Shown: positions 35,582-47,683 of the stretch, one piece after another
Numbering within the stretch: the first letter of the stretch is position 1
How the letters are laid out: every line of letters begins with the position of its first letter
DNA from: Euwallacea fornicatus
Lineage: Eukaryota; Arthropoda; Insecta; Coleoptera; Curculionidae
Direction of reading: 5' to 3'
DNA length: 64,000 bases
Assembly: GCF_040115645.1 (NCBI RefSeq)
Contig: NC_089542.1
Coordinates: 1,240,001-1,304,000, forward strand
Made by a program: the position numbers and the translations under genes
Notes under the pieces: generated by a model
Told to the model about the DNA's origin: nothing
Database searches by the model: none
Seen by the model: only the letters and a program-made list of their open reading frames with translations

Positions 35582-37381
35582 TTGATCAGACCTCATGTTA
35601 TCTCTAGTAGGTACCAATATCAACGAAGTGTTTAGACTTCGTCTACACGAATTGTTGTTTGTGCAACTGGGAGTTTGTAGGTTAATTGCTCGTTTGGGAT
35701 CGATGTCTGTGGCGGAGCAACTGGCACTTAAATGCACTTTAGAGGTTTTTACCACCGTTTGTCATCTCGCGAGATTTCTTGAGACTGCCGGATATCGCTA
35801 TTCGATGGCGGTGCAAAGGTGGCTTACCTTCGAGTTTTGAGAGTGATATTTTTTTTAAATATTGCTAATGTATTCACGAAGGCTGTTCACTGCAAATAGA
35901 TTGAGTCGTTTCTTTGTTCGAGCAAACACAAAAAATCGATTTAAAGTATTATTGCTTAAATGAATATTAATTAGGAGGAATGGAAGTTAATTTTGTTTAT
36001 GATGCTGCGAGGTTGTCTGGCGAAGATTGAAGAATAATTTGCGGTCGAAAAACAAGTATTTATTGCCGCTAAAAACCCATGCAAATTTTTGAAATCAATG
36101 CCTAAGCGGCAATATTATGTAATTTTAACGTTAATTTTTCTGCCAAGTGAGTAATGTCCTCTTCGCCTTATAAATGACCGAAACCTAAATTTGCACGTGC
36201 AGCGTTTAATATTTGCTCAATACTGCTATAGTAGTTAATTTTACAAGAGCAATCGCATCTTTTTATACCCATATAGGTACCCGCACTGCTGTTGTAGCAC
36301 AAACTATTTATTGTATTAGTAAAATATAGGCAAATCATATACAGTTCTACATTTTTATATGCGGATAGATTAAAATTCGTTCTACTTGATGATGTCAAAA
36401 CGAGGTTATCGGGCTGATTGTGAGTGTTTATAGGAGTTCCGAAAATTTCAAAATGATTGTTGTTATACATTCGAGTTTAGACTATCCAGCTACATGTAAC
36501 AAGCCTGCATATCCAGATATTTTTTAATCAATTCCAAACCGGAAGAAATTAACTGAAATTGTGTATTCAGGGCATTCTTCTTTTGGGGGACTTTACTCTG
36601 AATTCCTTTTAAGAGAGCCCCAAAAGTTAGCCGATTGAGTCTATACAAAACTACTAAACTGTATGTTTGACTCGTTCACTGCGCGAATCCGATAAATACG
36701 CGCGATCTTTTTGAACATTAATTGGTGGTACCCGGTGAAATATGTTATTTTTCATGTATTTTGTGTTGCCTATGCGTGGACTGCATTCGTTTTCCGAACG
36801 ATCGGCGACTTTGTAGAAAGCTTTGACGTTTTCCTGTGGCAGCTGCATTGATCAGTACTTTCCTTGCCAGGTGCGAACTTAAATTTTTCAGTTCTTGTAA
36901 TATGGCCACAAGCCATAGCGGCACTTGCCTGGATAAATTCACTACTTTTGGTCTGTTTAAACTATTTTCATCGCGTTTGTTTGTTTTTTTTTTTAATTTA
37001 AATGTTGACCTTGAAAAAATAGATTTTCTGTCCAAGTCGAGATCGAAACTTCGACTGAGGTAAAATTTGAGCTAAAACTTAAAATATGCATAGTGCTCGA
37101 TGTGTTCTAAAATGGAACATCTAACAAGGGTCAATTTTTGTTTTTCCATTATAATACACGAAGACTCCCTCGGACGTGCGCCTGTAGCGGTAACTAGGTA
37201 TAGAATAATCGAAAAACGGCTCGTGAGTTCGACAATCCAAGTTTCGGCTGGAACTCTTGAGTTGTGTTTCCCCCTACCACCGGACCACAATTTCTTCCAT
37301 GAGCGCAACTTTTTCCAGGATTTTATTTCGACATGATCATGATTTTAATCGTAATTATTATTCAAATAAAATAGGTAGATA
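35582..37381. other. Spacer between the tandem hexosaminidase genes
   Basis: 1.8 kb with no recognised coding sequence. The distal end holds the poly(A) signal of copy 2 (AATAAA on minus at 37322-37327). Overlapping open frames at 36745-37063 on both strands look random. Confidence 0.5.
37322..37327 (-). promoter_or_regulatory. Poly(A) signal, hexosaminidase copy 2
   Basis: AATAAA on the minus strand about 55 nt past the stop codon at 37382-37384. Confidence 0.5.
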
Positions 37382-40194
37382 TTAGTCACAGTATCCAGGT
37401 CCGTTAGGAGGTTGAGCCCCAATTCCCCGTCTGTTCATCCTGCAGGTGTGCTCCTCCAAGCGTTGCGCAGGTTCGATTAGGTCGTATTTGCCCAAATCTG
37501 CAGACCACAACTTTTCGGCCGTTGTAGAAGCCCTGGGCCACACCCTACTGATAATGTTGTATTCGTTGACTGTTTCTCCCCACATGCACGCCTCCCCTAT
37601 TCGTGGTATTTCACGATAAAAAAATATTTTCAGAACATTTTACTTTTATTTTTATAATCTGGCGGTTTTTAAATGAATACCTACTAACCCCCTAGAACCA
37701 ACTCCTGCTGTGCGGAAGATCCATCGAAATCAGTGGGTTCACATAGATAGAAATCCTGCCAATCACCGCCCGATTTCAGTTTATCGAGGTACCAACATGA
37801 AGATAAGAGGGCGTGTTTTCCTGAAGCTGTCACCTGAAGAAGATTCCAGGTACGCGCATTGTAATTATTTGCATGAAACACGACAGGGGGCGCAAAGTGT
37901 CATTGTTAGTTGTCTATTCACAGTGACTGATCAATGACAGAGATTTTAACCGTCAAAGTCTATAAGGGCACTGCGATACGTAAAAAAACTGAAGAAGCAC
38001 ATATTTATTTCAATGCTTCAATGTATTTAACTTTCATTATAGAATTTTGATGAAGAAAATTGCCGAATACTTAAAAACGTTAGGAAAAAATTTGTTTCAG
38101 ATATGGCATTTCATTTTATGGCTCAAATGTCAAATGGGTTCTCATTTTGTCCACCAGTTTCATCGCATTTATTTTTAGAGTTGCTCGAAACGTTACCCTC
38201 TTTATGGTATCAATCCAGTTCGTTTTCCATACATGCACCAGAGTGTCATTAGACAGCTTGACGCCATTTTCAAAAACTTCCTCCCAAACGATGGATTTAA
38301 AGTTGAGCTGAGCTACCATGTCCACCACCCTTTGCACGTAGTAGCTTTCCAAATCTTCATACGACTTTATATGTTGCATCATCATAAACTCTGTTATATT
38401 TGGGTTCGTTATCCTAAAAAAGAACAGCATTGTAAATTCCCCGGAAAACTGACAAATTGACAATACCGAAGACGATGTAACTATCACAGTCAATGATATA
38501 TGTGAATCAGAGCGAATGACCATGATCCGACAATGACGTACCAGCACAAAAAGTTAACTTCATCCCCTCCAAGGTGAATGAAATCGTCCTTGAAATTGTC
38601 TCTAACGTCACTAAATAAATTGTACAGAAAGCTGAAAGTGCCTTCTTTGCTCGGATCCATAGGACCGTACATATTCGGTATCTTGCAGGGGGTTAGAATT
38701 TCTGGATGAGACAACCCCCAGGAGCTGGTATGACCTTAAAAACCCCCGTTAATCCTGTTCGCTTAGTTAAAGCGGCCACCTAACCAGGACTATCAAACTC
38801 GGGCAGCACCCTTATACCCCTCAATCGTGCATACTCGATAACATCCCGAATGTCTTCTGGAAAGTACACTTTGGTATAGTGATTATACGCCCCCTTATCG
38901 CTGAAAATAATTACTAACTTTTTGAAGTAATTTCTCATTAGGCTTACCTAAGCTCTGGAAATTTCGTACTGACATAAGGAAAGCTCTGGTCGTCCACTAT
39001 GTGCCAGTGCAGCACGTTCATTTTATTATAAGACATCGCGTCCAGAGTCAGGAAAATTTTATCCAGAGGAATGAAATGCCTTGAAGTGTCAATTAACAAG
39101 CCTCGGTGCTTGTAGCGAGGGAAGTCTTTTATCATAGTAGCGTTAACCCTCAGCTGTCAACAAAAAGGTGCATTATTCCAATTTACAAGTTAATATGAGT
39201 TCTTCATGGAAAGCCAATGTTTTTTCTCAATATATTTAATCCTGAAGTTGACAATTCAGTGAGGTTAGAAATCGAAGAAACGTCAAACTTTATGAGATAT
39301 GTACGAAATGTCTAACCTTACTCATTCAGTCAAACTCTCGAAAGCTTGACATACGTGCTATATATTTGACAGATGCCGAATTTATATCATCGTTCATTTA
39401 TCAAAGCCCGGTATTCTCTTGGTCATTTTTTTATACAGGGAATTCAAAAGTGATATTTCCAAACGAAGGAAAATGGAAACACTTGCCGATTGACCATCAT
39501 GGGTCATATAGACCAGCTGCGAGAAACTTTCTAGGCCTCGAAGAATGCCCCAGATTGAAGCTGCTTGAAGTTCCTTTCTGTCTGGTAGTACCCACAAGCG
39601 ATCTGGAAAATCTCCTTTAATACTGAATCACTCTTAAAGTAAACTGAAATACAAGATTCGTCCATTTTTATCCCTGGCAAGGCCTGGTCGTCACATTGTC
39701 CGGTCAAATTCACATCTAGGTACTCCAAATACCCCATCGATCCATCGACTTGCACCCCCTGTTTATTCTTTTGCTGATGTTTCTTCAGAGTGACATCAAA
39801 TTGCAACAATTTCCAGTATCTGGCCAGAGAATTTCGCAGGAAGCTGCAGGAGCTGAGGTTCTTCAGAATCTGTTTTTGTAGATGCTTTCTCAGTATACGG
39901 GGTGTCCAAAGATAATGGAAATATTAGCGTATATGAGCCGCTGATGGTTGTGCCAGTATTTCTCGAAATGATTGACTATTTTCATACTTTTTGGATACAT
40001 CACACAAATAACTGAACTGTACTCACGTTGAATTCGAAGGCTCTGGGTCGCAAAATAAAGTAACTGTCGCTGGTGTTGAGTTGTTGAGGTTTGGGCCATA
40101 CTGCCCCTTTAGTTGCGTGTATTAGAGGGCCTGGACTAGATGCTTTGCACATCCCTAAGCCTAATGCGAAGAGAAATATTTTATGTTTATTCAT
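37382..40194 (-). CDS. Beta-hexosaminidase (GH20, HEXA/HEXB-like), tandem copy 2
   Basis: Paralogue of the neighbouring gene, same strand. Exons: 40194-40027, 39869-39653, 39602-39487, 39153-38948, 38900-38785, 38734-38542, 38413-38197, 37833-37689 and 37596-37382 (530 aa). Signal peptide MNKHKIFLFALGLGMCKA, then GAVWPKPQQ; an ATG 27 nt upstream would only lengthen the leader. Landmarks: WGILRGLESFSQLVY, HRGLLIDTSRHFIPL, NVLHWHIVDDQSFPY, GIRVLPEFDSPGH, catalytic HLGGDEVNF, ACMWGE and RLEEHTCRM. Exons 3, 4, 5, 8 and 9 have the same lengths as in copy 1 (116, 206, 116, 145 and 215 nt). The intron at 39486-39154 starts GCAAGT, a GC-AG intron. Catalytic residues are intact, so both copies should be active. 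Confidence 0.9.
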
Positions 40195-43100
40195 ATTGTG
40201 TATTCCTCTGAATGTCTGCATCTACTGCTGGGTTTGATGATAAAATAGTTTGCAAGTAAACGTATAAATTAAGATGAGTGATAACAGATATAAATATCTA
40301 AACATTGTTGTTGTATGATCAGTTTTGTTGAGATCAACACACGATTGCCGACGATGGTGCAGTGGGTGCTAAATATAGCGTTCAAGTGGACTTAAAAGCG
40401 ATTAACAATTTGGACGTATTATTTATGTTTATTCGATATTCTGGTTAATACTGCGCGCAAGAATTGTTCAATATGCAAATTCATTTATTGTTCAAACCGC
40501 AATTTGAGTTGTCTACTGAACGGGACAAGTGAGCAATTTGCCATTTTGACGGTTTAAGTCTAAGGTAATTCTCTTCGTCTCCTACTTCTTTCATTTTTCT
40601 CTTATCTAATGCTTAAAATAGCCATCAGAAAATCTCATCGGGCAATTTCATTGATGAACAGAAATTTCATTCTCACTCTGACATGTTCTTATACAATCAT
40701 GACCTAGATCAACCGCATAAATAATGGTCAGTGACTTTGCCGAATTTGACAGGTGTGTAAGGTTAGAACTCAGCACATGGCTAATTAAATTTGACATTTA
40801 CCAGTTTTTCCCTTCATTTATCTCTGTTTTTTTTCAATTACCTTAGCGAAAACCATCTGCGCTACATGGGGAACCAAGATTTTTTTTTTAAAGTCGGAAT
40901 AAGATAACTATAGCATTAACTATTACTCTGGATTTTCTTTTAAAACGATTTATAAACTCCTTAAGCGTTACTATAGCTCGTAAAGCACAACGCGATACGA
41001 TCAATCTCAAATTCCCCCCATACCCGTGTCTTCTGCCTTCTCACATGGCATGGTCAACATAAAAGAATAACACACATTCTTCATAGACACCATAAATCCG
41101 TTTATGACTCTTCTCTCACGCGATCGCATTCCGAGCTCTCCCTAAGGAACCTCGAGTGGTACCGTCGGAATTCCTCTTGCTAGAAGAAGAGCTGCAGGTT
41201 CTTCGTTTCCTGGCGTCAGACATGGTGGCAGTCGCGTGTCGGCCTCCGTATTCTTCGATCTGCGTCTTCATGCTTCACTCGGCTCGAGTGCGCGAGTTTT
41301 TCTTGTCCTCTTTATCTCGCAAACGAGACTAGATTGACCTGTCGAGGTTCAGTGGTTGCAGGGATTTATGGGGGATTTTGATGTGAGTAGCTTTGGAAGT
41401 TATAACCGCATAAACTTCAATGTTTTTTGATACTATAAATGTTTTCCGCATTCATGGCAATACACCCAGGTGCATAGAGCAAATGTTTTGACCCACTTCA
41501 ATGCCTCGGCTAGTTCATTATCTCAGTGCTTCTGAGAGCGTAAATTTAATTATTGACAGAGTATTTAAGAGGCACACGATTGCAAAGTTTGATAGCATAA
41601 TTTATTAGTTTGAGCCTCTATAATGTAAAGAAATCGTATGTTTATTTAATGCTATTTCTCAAGGTATTTCTGTAGCTGGCCCGCACGCACTTCAGATTTA
41701 TGAGCATGTGACTTTTTTATTTTCGCGTCTAATCGCTCTTTTAATACTGCCTTTTTAGACTTCCAAGATTATTTTCAAACACGCGTTGTCAGCGGAGATG
41801 GATGCCATAGGATTCCTCAGAAAAACCTTGAAGTCTTATTTTTAATAACTTACTTTTTACCAACTCCAACTGTTAACTACTGTTGCTGAGGTGTTCGACT
41901 TTATAGGACTTTTTAAGTATCGCTTATGCCGTTATTGTCTCATATTGTTACCATGTCGTTTAGATGGCTAAAGTGATTTTGATACTTAATTGAGTCGAGC
42001 AATTCCTCCATAAAGTCTTGGTCTCGAGGAGGCGTTATACGCACTAAAGCCGCACAAGAAAACAATTTTAGTGCAAGTTCAATGGTCTTACAGACAATTC
42101 TACGGAACTTGTACCTTAAAGCATAATTTTCAGCCAGTTTGTTGATGTTACATTAAGTTTTGTACTTATAACATAACGAAATAGTCGAATGACACGTCAC
42201 TGGGATGTCATCCACATTTTTCCGAGCTCGGCGTGCCCACTCTGCAGATCAAGTGCCCAGTGACTTTTTTAATTAACATGGTGGAACTTTAGTGCTGTTT
42301 CGTTTGGGATTTCAAAATAACGCAGAAAGGCTTTTTGTCGATGTTCTGGTCGCGATTGAGTCAAAGTCGCCCGAGAATAATGCGCGAACTTGCGCGCAGG
42401 TAAAATCGTGCATCATCTTAAAATTCTCTCTGAAGCTGAGCCATTTTCCAAAAAAAGAAACTTTGGAACTCATCTGAATTTGGTTGAGTCCGACGTATCG
42501 TATGTACGCGTGGGCTATTCTGGCTGGCTCATGTTGGATACCTTAGAAGCAGGAAAAGACCAATTCTAGGCTAGCGCATCATCTAAAAAAGGCTACGCGA
42601 CCGTTAACCATCAACAAGAGCAGGGCAGATGGCGTTTACTCTATCGATTATCCCTGATGATTTCTTTAAACAAATTATATTAAGATCGCACATGATCATC
42701 TGATTAGGGTGCGAATGCAGACGATGAACATAAAATTACAGTCAGTTTAAACTTGCGGCTGTTAATTAAAGAAGAAGCCATAATGCCGGACACGCCCGGC
42801 TGCAACACGGAGACAGAAGCAGAAGCGTTAATCTAGATCTAAATTACCTGTTGCAATGACTAATCTAGGTAGGACTTAATTTGTTTGTCGTAATGGACTG
42901 GAAAATGGGAAGATAAACATCGCACGATGGTTCGGTTGCAATTTTTCCGTGCCATTTATGCAACCGATTATTATGTTTTCTTTGGTTTAGTTGCAATTAA
43001 CTAGACTTTGCTGCAGCTGCCCGACCAGACACACTGACCCCGTTCCGCTCAACCCCAAATAGCGAAAACCTATTGTTAAACCGACAAAAATTTCATAAAC

Positions 43101-43689
43101 TAATTGGTGCCATTAAACAACGTTCTGTCTTGCTCGATCATCTTTCTTTTGCTTGTGACACTTAAATTACTCCTCATGAGATTTATAAAGTTACCAGTTC
43201 ACTACGAACGGATCTCACTTTCCTATTTTATTATTATTATTATTCTTATTATGAATAATTACGTTATTTTGTTACTCCACTTCAGACCGGAGATGCCATT
43301 TTCTCTTCCTGAGGATCTCGAAGAAAAAAGTGATTTACTTTTGGTTTCGAATTAAGTAGCGCTTCATTGAAGTTCAGTGAGGATTTATGTCTGCAGGTTG
43401 TTAGCGGCACCCGAGCAGAGATGTATAAGATCGGTTCTGGTTCGTTGAAGGTGTTTAGCCAATTATTAGTTATGATCGTTCTGAGTATTATGATTTACCC
43501 ACGATAGTTTAAAAGGCTTATTCGATCTCTTCCGTTCCTTGGAGTGCGCGCACCGACGTCACAACTTAGCAGAGAAATTCTTTTTTAGTCCCGCTATGCC
43601 ATTTTTTTTTCAGTCCGACCTTCGAGCGTTGGACTTATTCCAATGTGATAATATTTCCTAAAGAATGTCTTCGCTAACGTGCGAATGGC

Positions 43690-44000
43690 GCCCAGAAGGG
43701 AAATTCCGATCCGACTCCATTTCATCAATTTTTATGAGAAGTCGCTGACTTACCCGCAACGTTTTTGCCACCAGATTTCTCGACGTTCCGACGACTTGCG
43801 ACGGTTCCGGAGGGTGTCCAGGAGCGAGGTTCTGGATTAACGTCGCAGGCACCGGACGACTAGGGATGACGTTTCCGTATCGTAAGATTTCAGTTCAATC
43901 GAGGGGCGAAATTTCTCACGAACCGACCCCGTTTTATTGAAATTTATCGGAAAACAGTCTCGGAACGTTCCCGGCGCCGGATTTCCCGACATACCGACAA
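43690..44000. repeat. Diverged direct repeat, about 215-bp spacing
   Basis: Segments near 43695-43815 and 43905-44020 align: GGGAAATTCCGATCCGACTC with GGGCGAAATTTCTCACGAAC, then GATTTCTCGACGTTCCGACG with GATTTCCCGACATACCGACA. The minus-strand translations of the two copies are similar too. The region is unusually rich in CpG for this window. Confidence 0.5.
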
Positions 44001-44186
44001 CGTTTCGGATTCGATCGGGCGACATCTAGTAGGAGCGACGTCACATCCACGACGGCTTTGCCATCGGATTACGTCACCTGGCGGCGACCTATTAATTCGA
44101 TCGTCGTCTCGAAACGATTTTCCAAAAACCAGGGGCGTCCCACGAGAGACATTCAAACTGCCCGTTCTGCGAGTTTTTTGTTCCTT

Positions 44187-44231
44187 AAAAAAAAAAAAAA
44201 ATAAAAAAAAAATAAAAATAAAAAATAAACT
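44187..44231. repeat. A-rich simple sequence
   Basis: Forty-five bases composed almost entirely of A with single T interruptions, read directly. Confidence 0.85.
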
Positions 44232-45660
44232 AAAAGCGAAAGTGTCCAATACCGAATGATTTCAAAGTTCCTCTTCGAGTGATATGAAATTGGCATAAAT
44301 GAATTGAGTCTTTCTTCTACGTATAATTAGCATAAAATTGCTTTTAAGCCTGGACAGATGCTAAATAAATTTCAGCATCATGAATTTCAACTATTGCTCA
44401 AATTGGCTGCGATTCATTATATTGTGAGACTATCACTCGTACGAACACATTAAGGTGCTTTATGCCGTGATGATTTGCCATGTTGATGTGACCAATTTGC
44501 AAACGTACACTTAACCTTGCATGGCAACGCTTCATTGTAATAAAGCATATAAGTATCTCCTATTGTATTCGATAATAACGAATGACTTTCAGCAATCCCA
44601 TGGTTTTTTCGATTTTTTCCCGAGTGCGCGAAACCAACGGTTCATCTATGTAATCATCGATTTATTAACGCTACATTATTCTATTGATGATTTGATCATT
44701 TGCATAATTTATCATTCTACTGCAGATATCGGTAGTTTGGATTTTTGATGGTTCGGTGCCCTAGTACTCCTGCGTGGTTCGAATAATTTATTAACAAACT
44801 CATGCGACATGTTGTTCTTCTATTTTATGCACCTGTTAGTTAACGGTTTTTAAGTGCAGGTTATCGATTAAAATCGACAACAACAGAAGCAAATTTCCCG
44901 TTGAGCAAATTTATTCGTATTCCATTATGGCGCAAGATATTTTCGTCGCGAGCCATTTTATAGTTATGAAAAAACTCATTTGCCGCGATGAAAGAATGCG
45001 GCCGATCTTCGTCCAATGGGGCGCCGACTGTGCCCCATAATGGGAGAAAACATATTGAGGAACACGTTCGGTAACTTACCGAAAGTTGCATTTAATTAAA
45101 CCTGTTTAACATATTTAAATACCGGGAATTGATGATTACGGTCGAAATAAGCCTGAAATGCGAGGAATCGGAGGAATGTAAACGTGCCATTTCAGAGAAA
45201 GTGAAACGTTCGATCGCTATAACATACCGAAAAAGTTCATTTCGAATTAGCAGTGAAAATAGCCATTAGAGCCCTCCGAACCGGGTTTTTCCCTCAACTG
45301 GCAGCACTTTCATTTCTGAGCTTTCAAAATCGCCGCGTTGGTGCTAGCGCGGCCCGAAAGGGCCCATTCCAGGTAATTTTGAGGCGGTATGAAAAGTATC
45401 GCTTTATTACGACGAATCACAATAAATAATTGTCACTTTCCCGATACACCCAAAGTCACCTACGAAGCCGCGTAACCGCCTGATGCCTCGATTCGCTTTT
45501 CCGCAGCCATTTTGCAATTTCCCGATTTGTCGTATTGTCAATTCCCAAACCATATCTCTAAAAAAAAAAGGATTAAGTCCAAAGTAAGAGTTTCGACTCC
45601 TTTACTACTTACAGCTAATGCTAATTTTGACGGTTCTATTCGGGCGTGATCGCGCCGCCT

Positions 45661-45699
45661 TTGCTCGATAGGCCTAAGGTCCGGCCGTTGTGCCGGCCA
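45661..45699 (-). mobile_element. Tc1-type transposase relic 1 (C-terminal motif)
   Basis: The minus strand reads WPAQRPDLRPIEQ, matching the Tc1-family motif around the last catalytic acid (WPxxSPDLNPIE). The flanks are decayed. Confidence 0.65.
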
Positions 45700-47017
45700 A
45701 GCGGATCGTTTCGCGTAATTCAGTGACGATTTTCGTTGTTTTGACATGTCAATTAGCCTGACTCGTTGTTAACCGCTGTTCAATCGATGCGATTCGACTC
45801 CGCGTGCCATATGATTTTTTTCAAAGTAAATTATGTACACTCTCCATGCTAATTCATAATTAGCATGAGAAGTATTCATTCGGCCGCGCCAAATGACAAC
45901 AGCCGAATATTTGAACTTTTTCGTTTTTTTTTTCTTTTTTATAAACCCGCATTCATTTACATGTGAACATCACCTGACGCTTCAATTCACTTTTACGCAG
46001 TAACTTTACAATTTCTCCACTTATGAGAGTATTCATTAATTTTTCCTGCCGCTGGAACCATCGCCAATTACAATCTCTTTCTTATGCGGTAATAATGACC
46101 ACGAATATATTCAAATTAGCATTGTGGAGCTGCCACAATTAACGCAGGAACCCACTCGAATGGGTCTTTAGGTCGATGACACATCGATGATGGCACATCT
46201 GCTGTTACGGCCGGAAAATAAAAAGAGAAAAGAAAAGTGCTCAAATATTTAATGAATAATGGCCGCTGTTCACCCGCGAATTGGAAATCGGATTTATAAA
46301 AAGTGACTGACCCCCCCGTTTAATTCTCGCAGATATTTCGTAATTTCATAACAGTGATCTTAACATTGCCGCTTGAAATGATAGCAGATGGTAACCGAGA
46401 GAAGATCGGACACTTTTGTCACATCCAACAGAAGTTCGTTCCTCTTCTTTACAGTATTTCCTCATCTTGAGGACATTTTCGGTTCACGTTGGGAAACAGC
46501 AGTTCCGAGAGATACTTTTCATCCTACCTAACTTGTGAAACGTGATTCATTTTTCATTGGGGGAGATTTCACGAGACGAGACCTTTCGCCATGTCTCCAT
46601 CGACGATTCGGTTGTGGTATTGAATTCCTTGAAAAACCGGAAATGGTGTTCGTTTTGTTCTTGAAAAAAGAGAAAAAAATGGTGAGCCGGTCGTAATGGA
46701 AACGTTAGCACTTTTATACGCTCAATGGAGCGTTTCATTGTCGTGAGGATTGCATCACTAACTTGACGTCATTGGTGGATTCAGATTGAAAATTTTTTCG
46801 AAAGAAATGTGAGATGGGGACTGAACAAAAAAAATTGGATAATAGAAACCGAGCCAGATGGTCGAGACTAATGGTTCAAATCTATTTATGTAAAACTTCT
46901 AAATAGTTAAATTAACATATAACAGTTACATCGTAAACAGTTAGCGCCCAGAAATAACTAAACACTTTTTTAAATATTATTATAACTAAGAAATATATAT
47001 AAAAATGAACATACATA

Positions 47018-47020
<3 letters not shown>

Positions 47021-47074
<54 letters not shown>
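47021..47074. repeat. (TA)27 microsatellite
   Basis: Fifty-four bases of pure TA, read directly. A shorter TA run occurs near 59808-59820. Confidence 0.97.
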
Positions 47075-47079
<5 letters not shown>

Positions 47080-47649
47080 TTTTTTATATAACAGTATATA
47101 GTATTTACATAATAGTATCATAGCGAAAAAATTATCTCTCGATTTATTCTGGGACAATACGGCCTGATAATATAGTGTCGGCTCCCTGTAGAATCTGCAT
47201 TTAATTTTCTTTTCGCTCACCTCGATGTACCATTTCGTTTTCTCGGCCTTTGAATTCTCACCCTGCCGGCACATTTTCGTACTCGCCCACGAAAAAATGC
47301 CCTTCACCGCCCCCGTGTAACTGTGACACTTCACGGTACCAAGCACGCCAAAATTAGTTTTCCGCGCAAAAGTCGATAATGTTACGTTTCCGCACCTGGT
47401 GCGATAAACATTTCCGATTTTGCAAGTTGAAGGTAAAATCAAACTACGTTTTTGTTCTCACGTGGCTACAAAGTAATACTGGATATTTCTGCGTTTCTAA
47501 CTCTAAGGTCATCCCGGTCTGGTTTAGTCGTAAATTGATGAAAACGTAGTTCGAATCAGGTTTTCACTAATTTGCGGAATAACTTTATAAGTAATTGTTA
47601 CTTTACCCGGCTTTCTAACGTCCGCGTTACTTCTGTTCAGAGTGGAAAG

Positions 47650-47683
47650 ATTATTTACGCGCGGTACGGCGCGCGTAAATAAT
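47650..47683. repeat. Perfect 14-bp inverted repeat with 6-base loop
   Basis: ATTATTTACGCGCG, loop GTACGG, then CGCGCGTAAATAAT. The arms are exactly complementary. Confidence 0.95.

Noticed and set aside
46912..47442. 176-codon minus-strand open frame
   Set aside because: About a third of it is the (TA)27 array and flanking simple sequence; the remainder matches no family I know and has no splice context.
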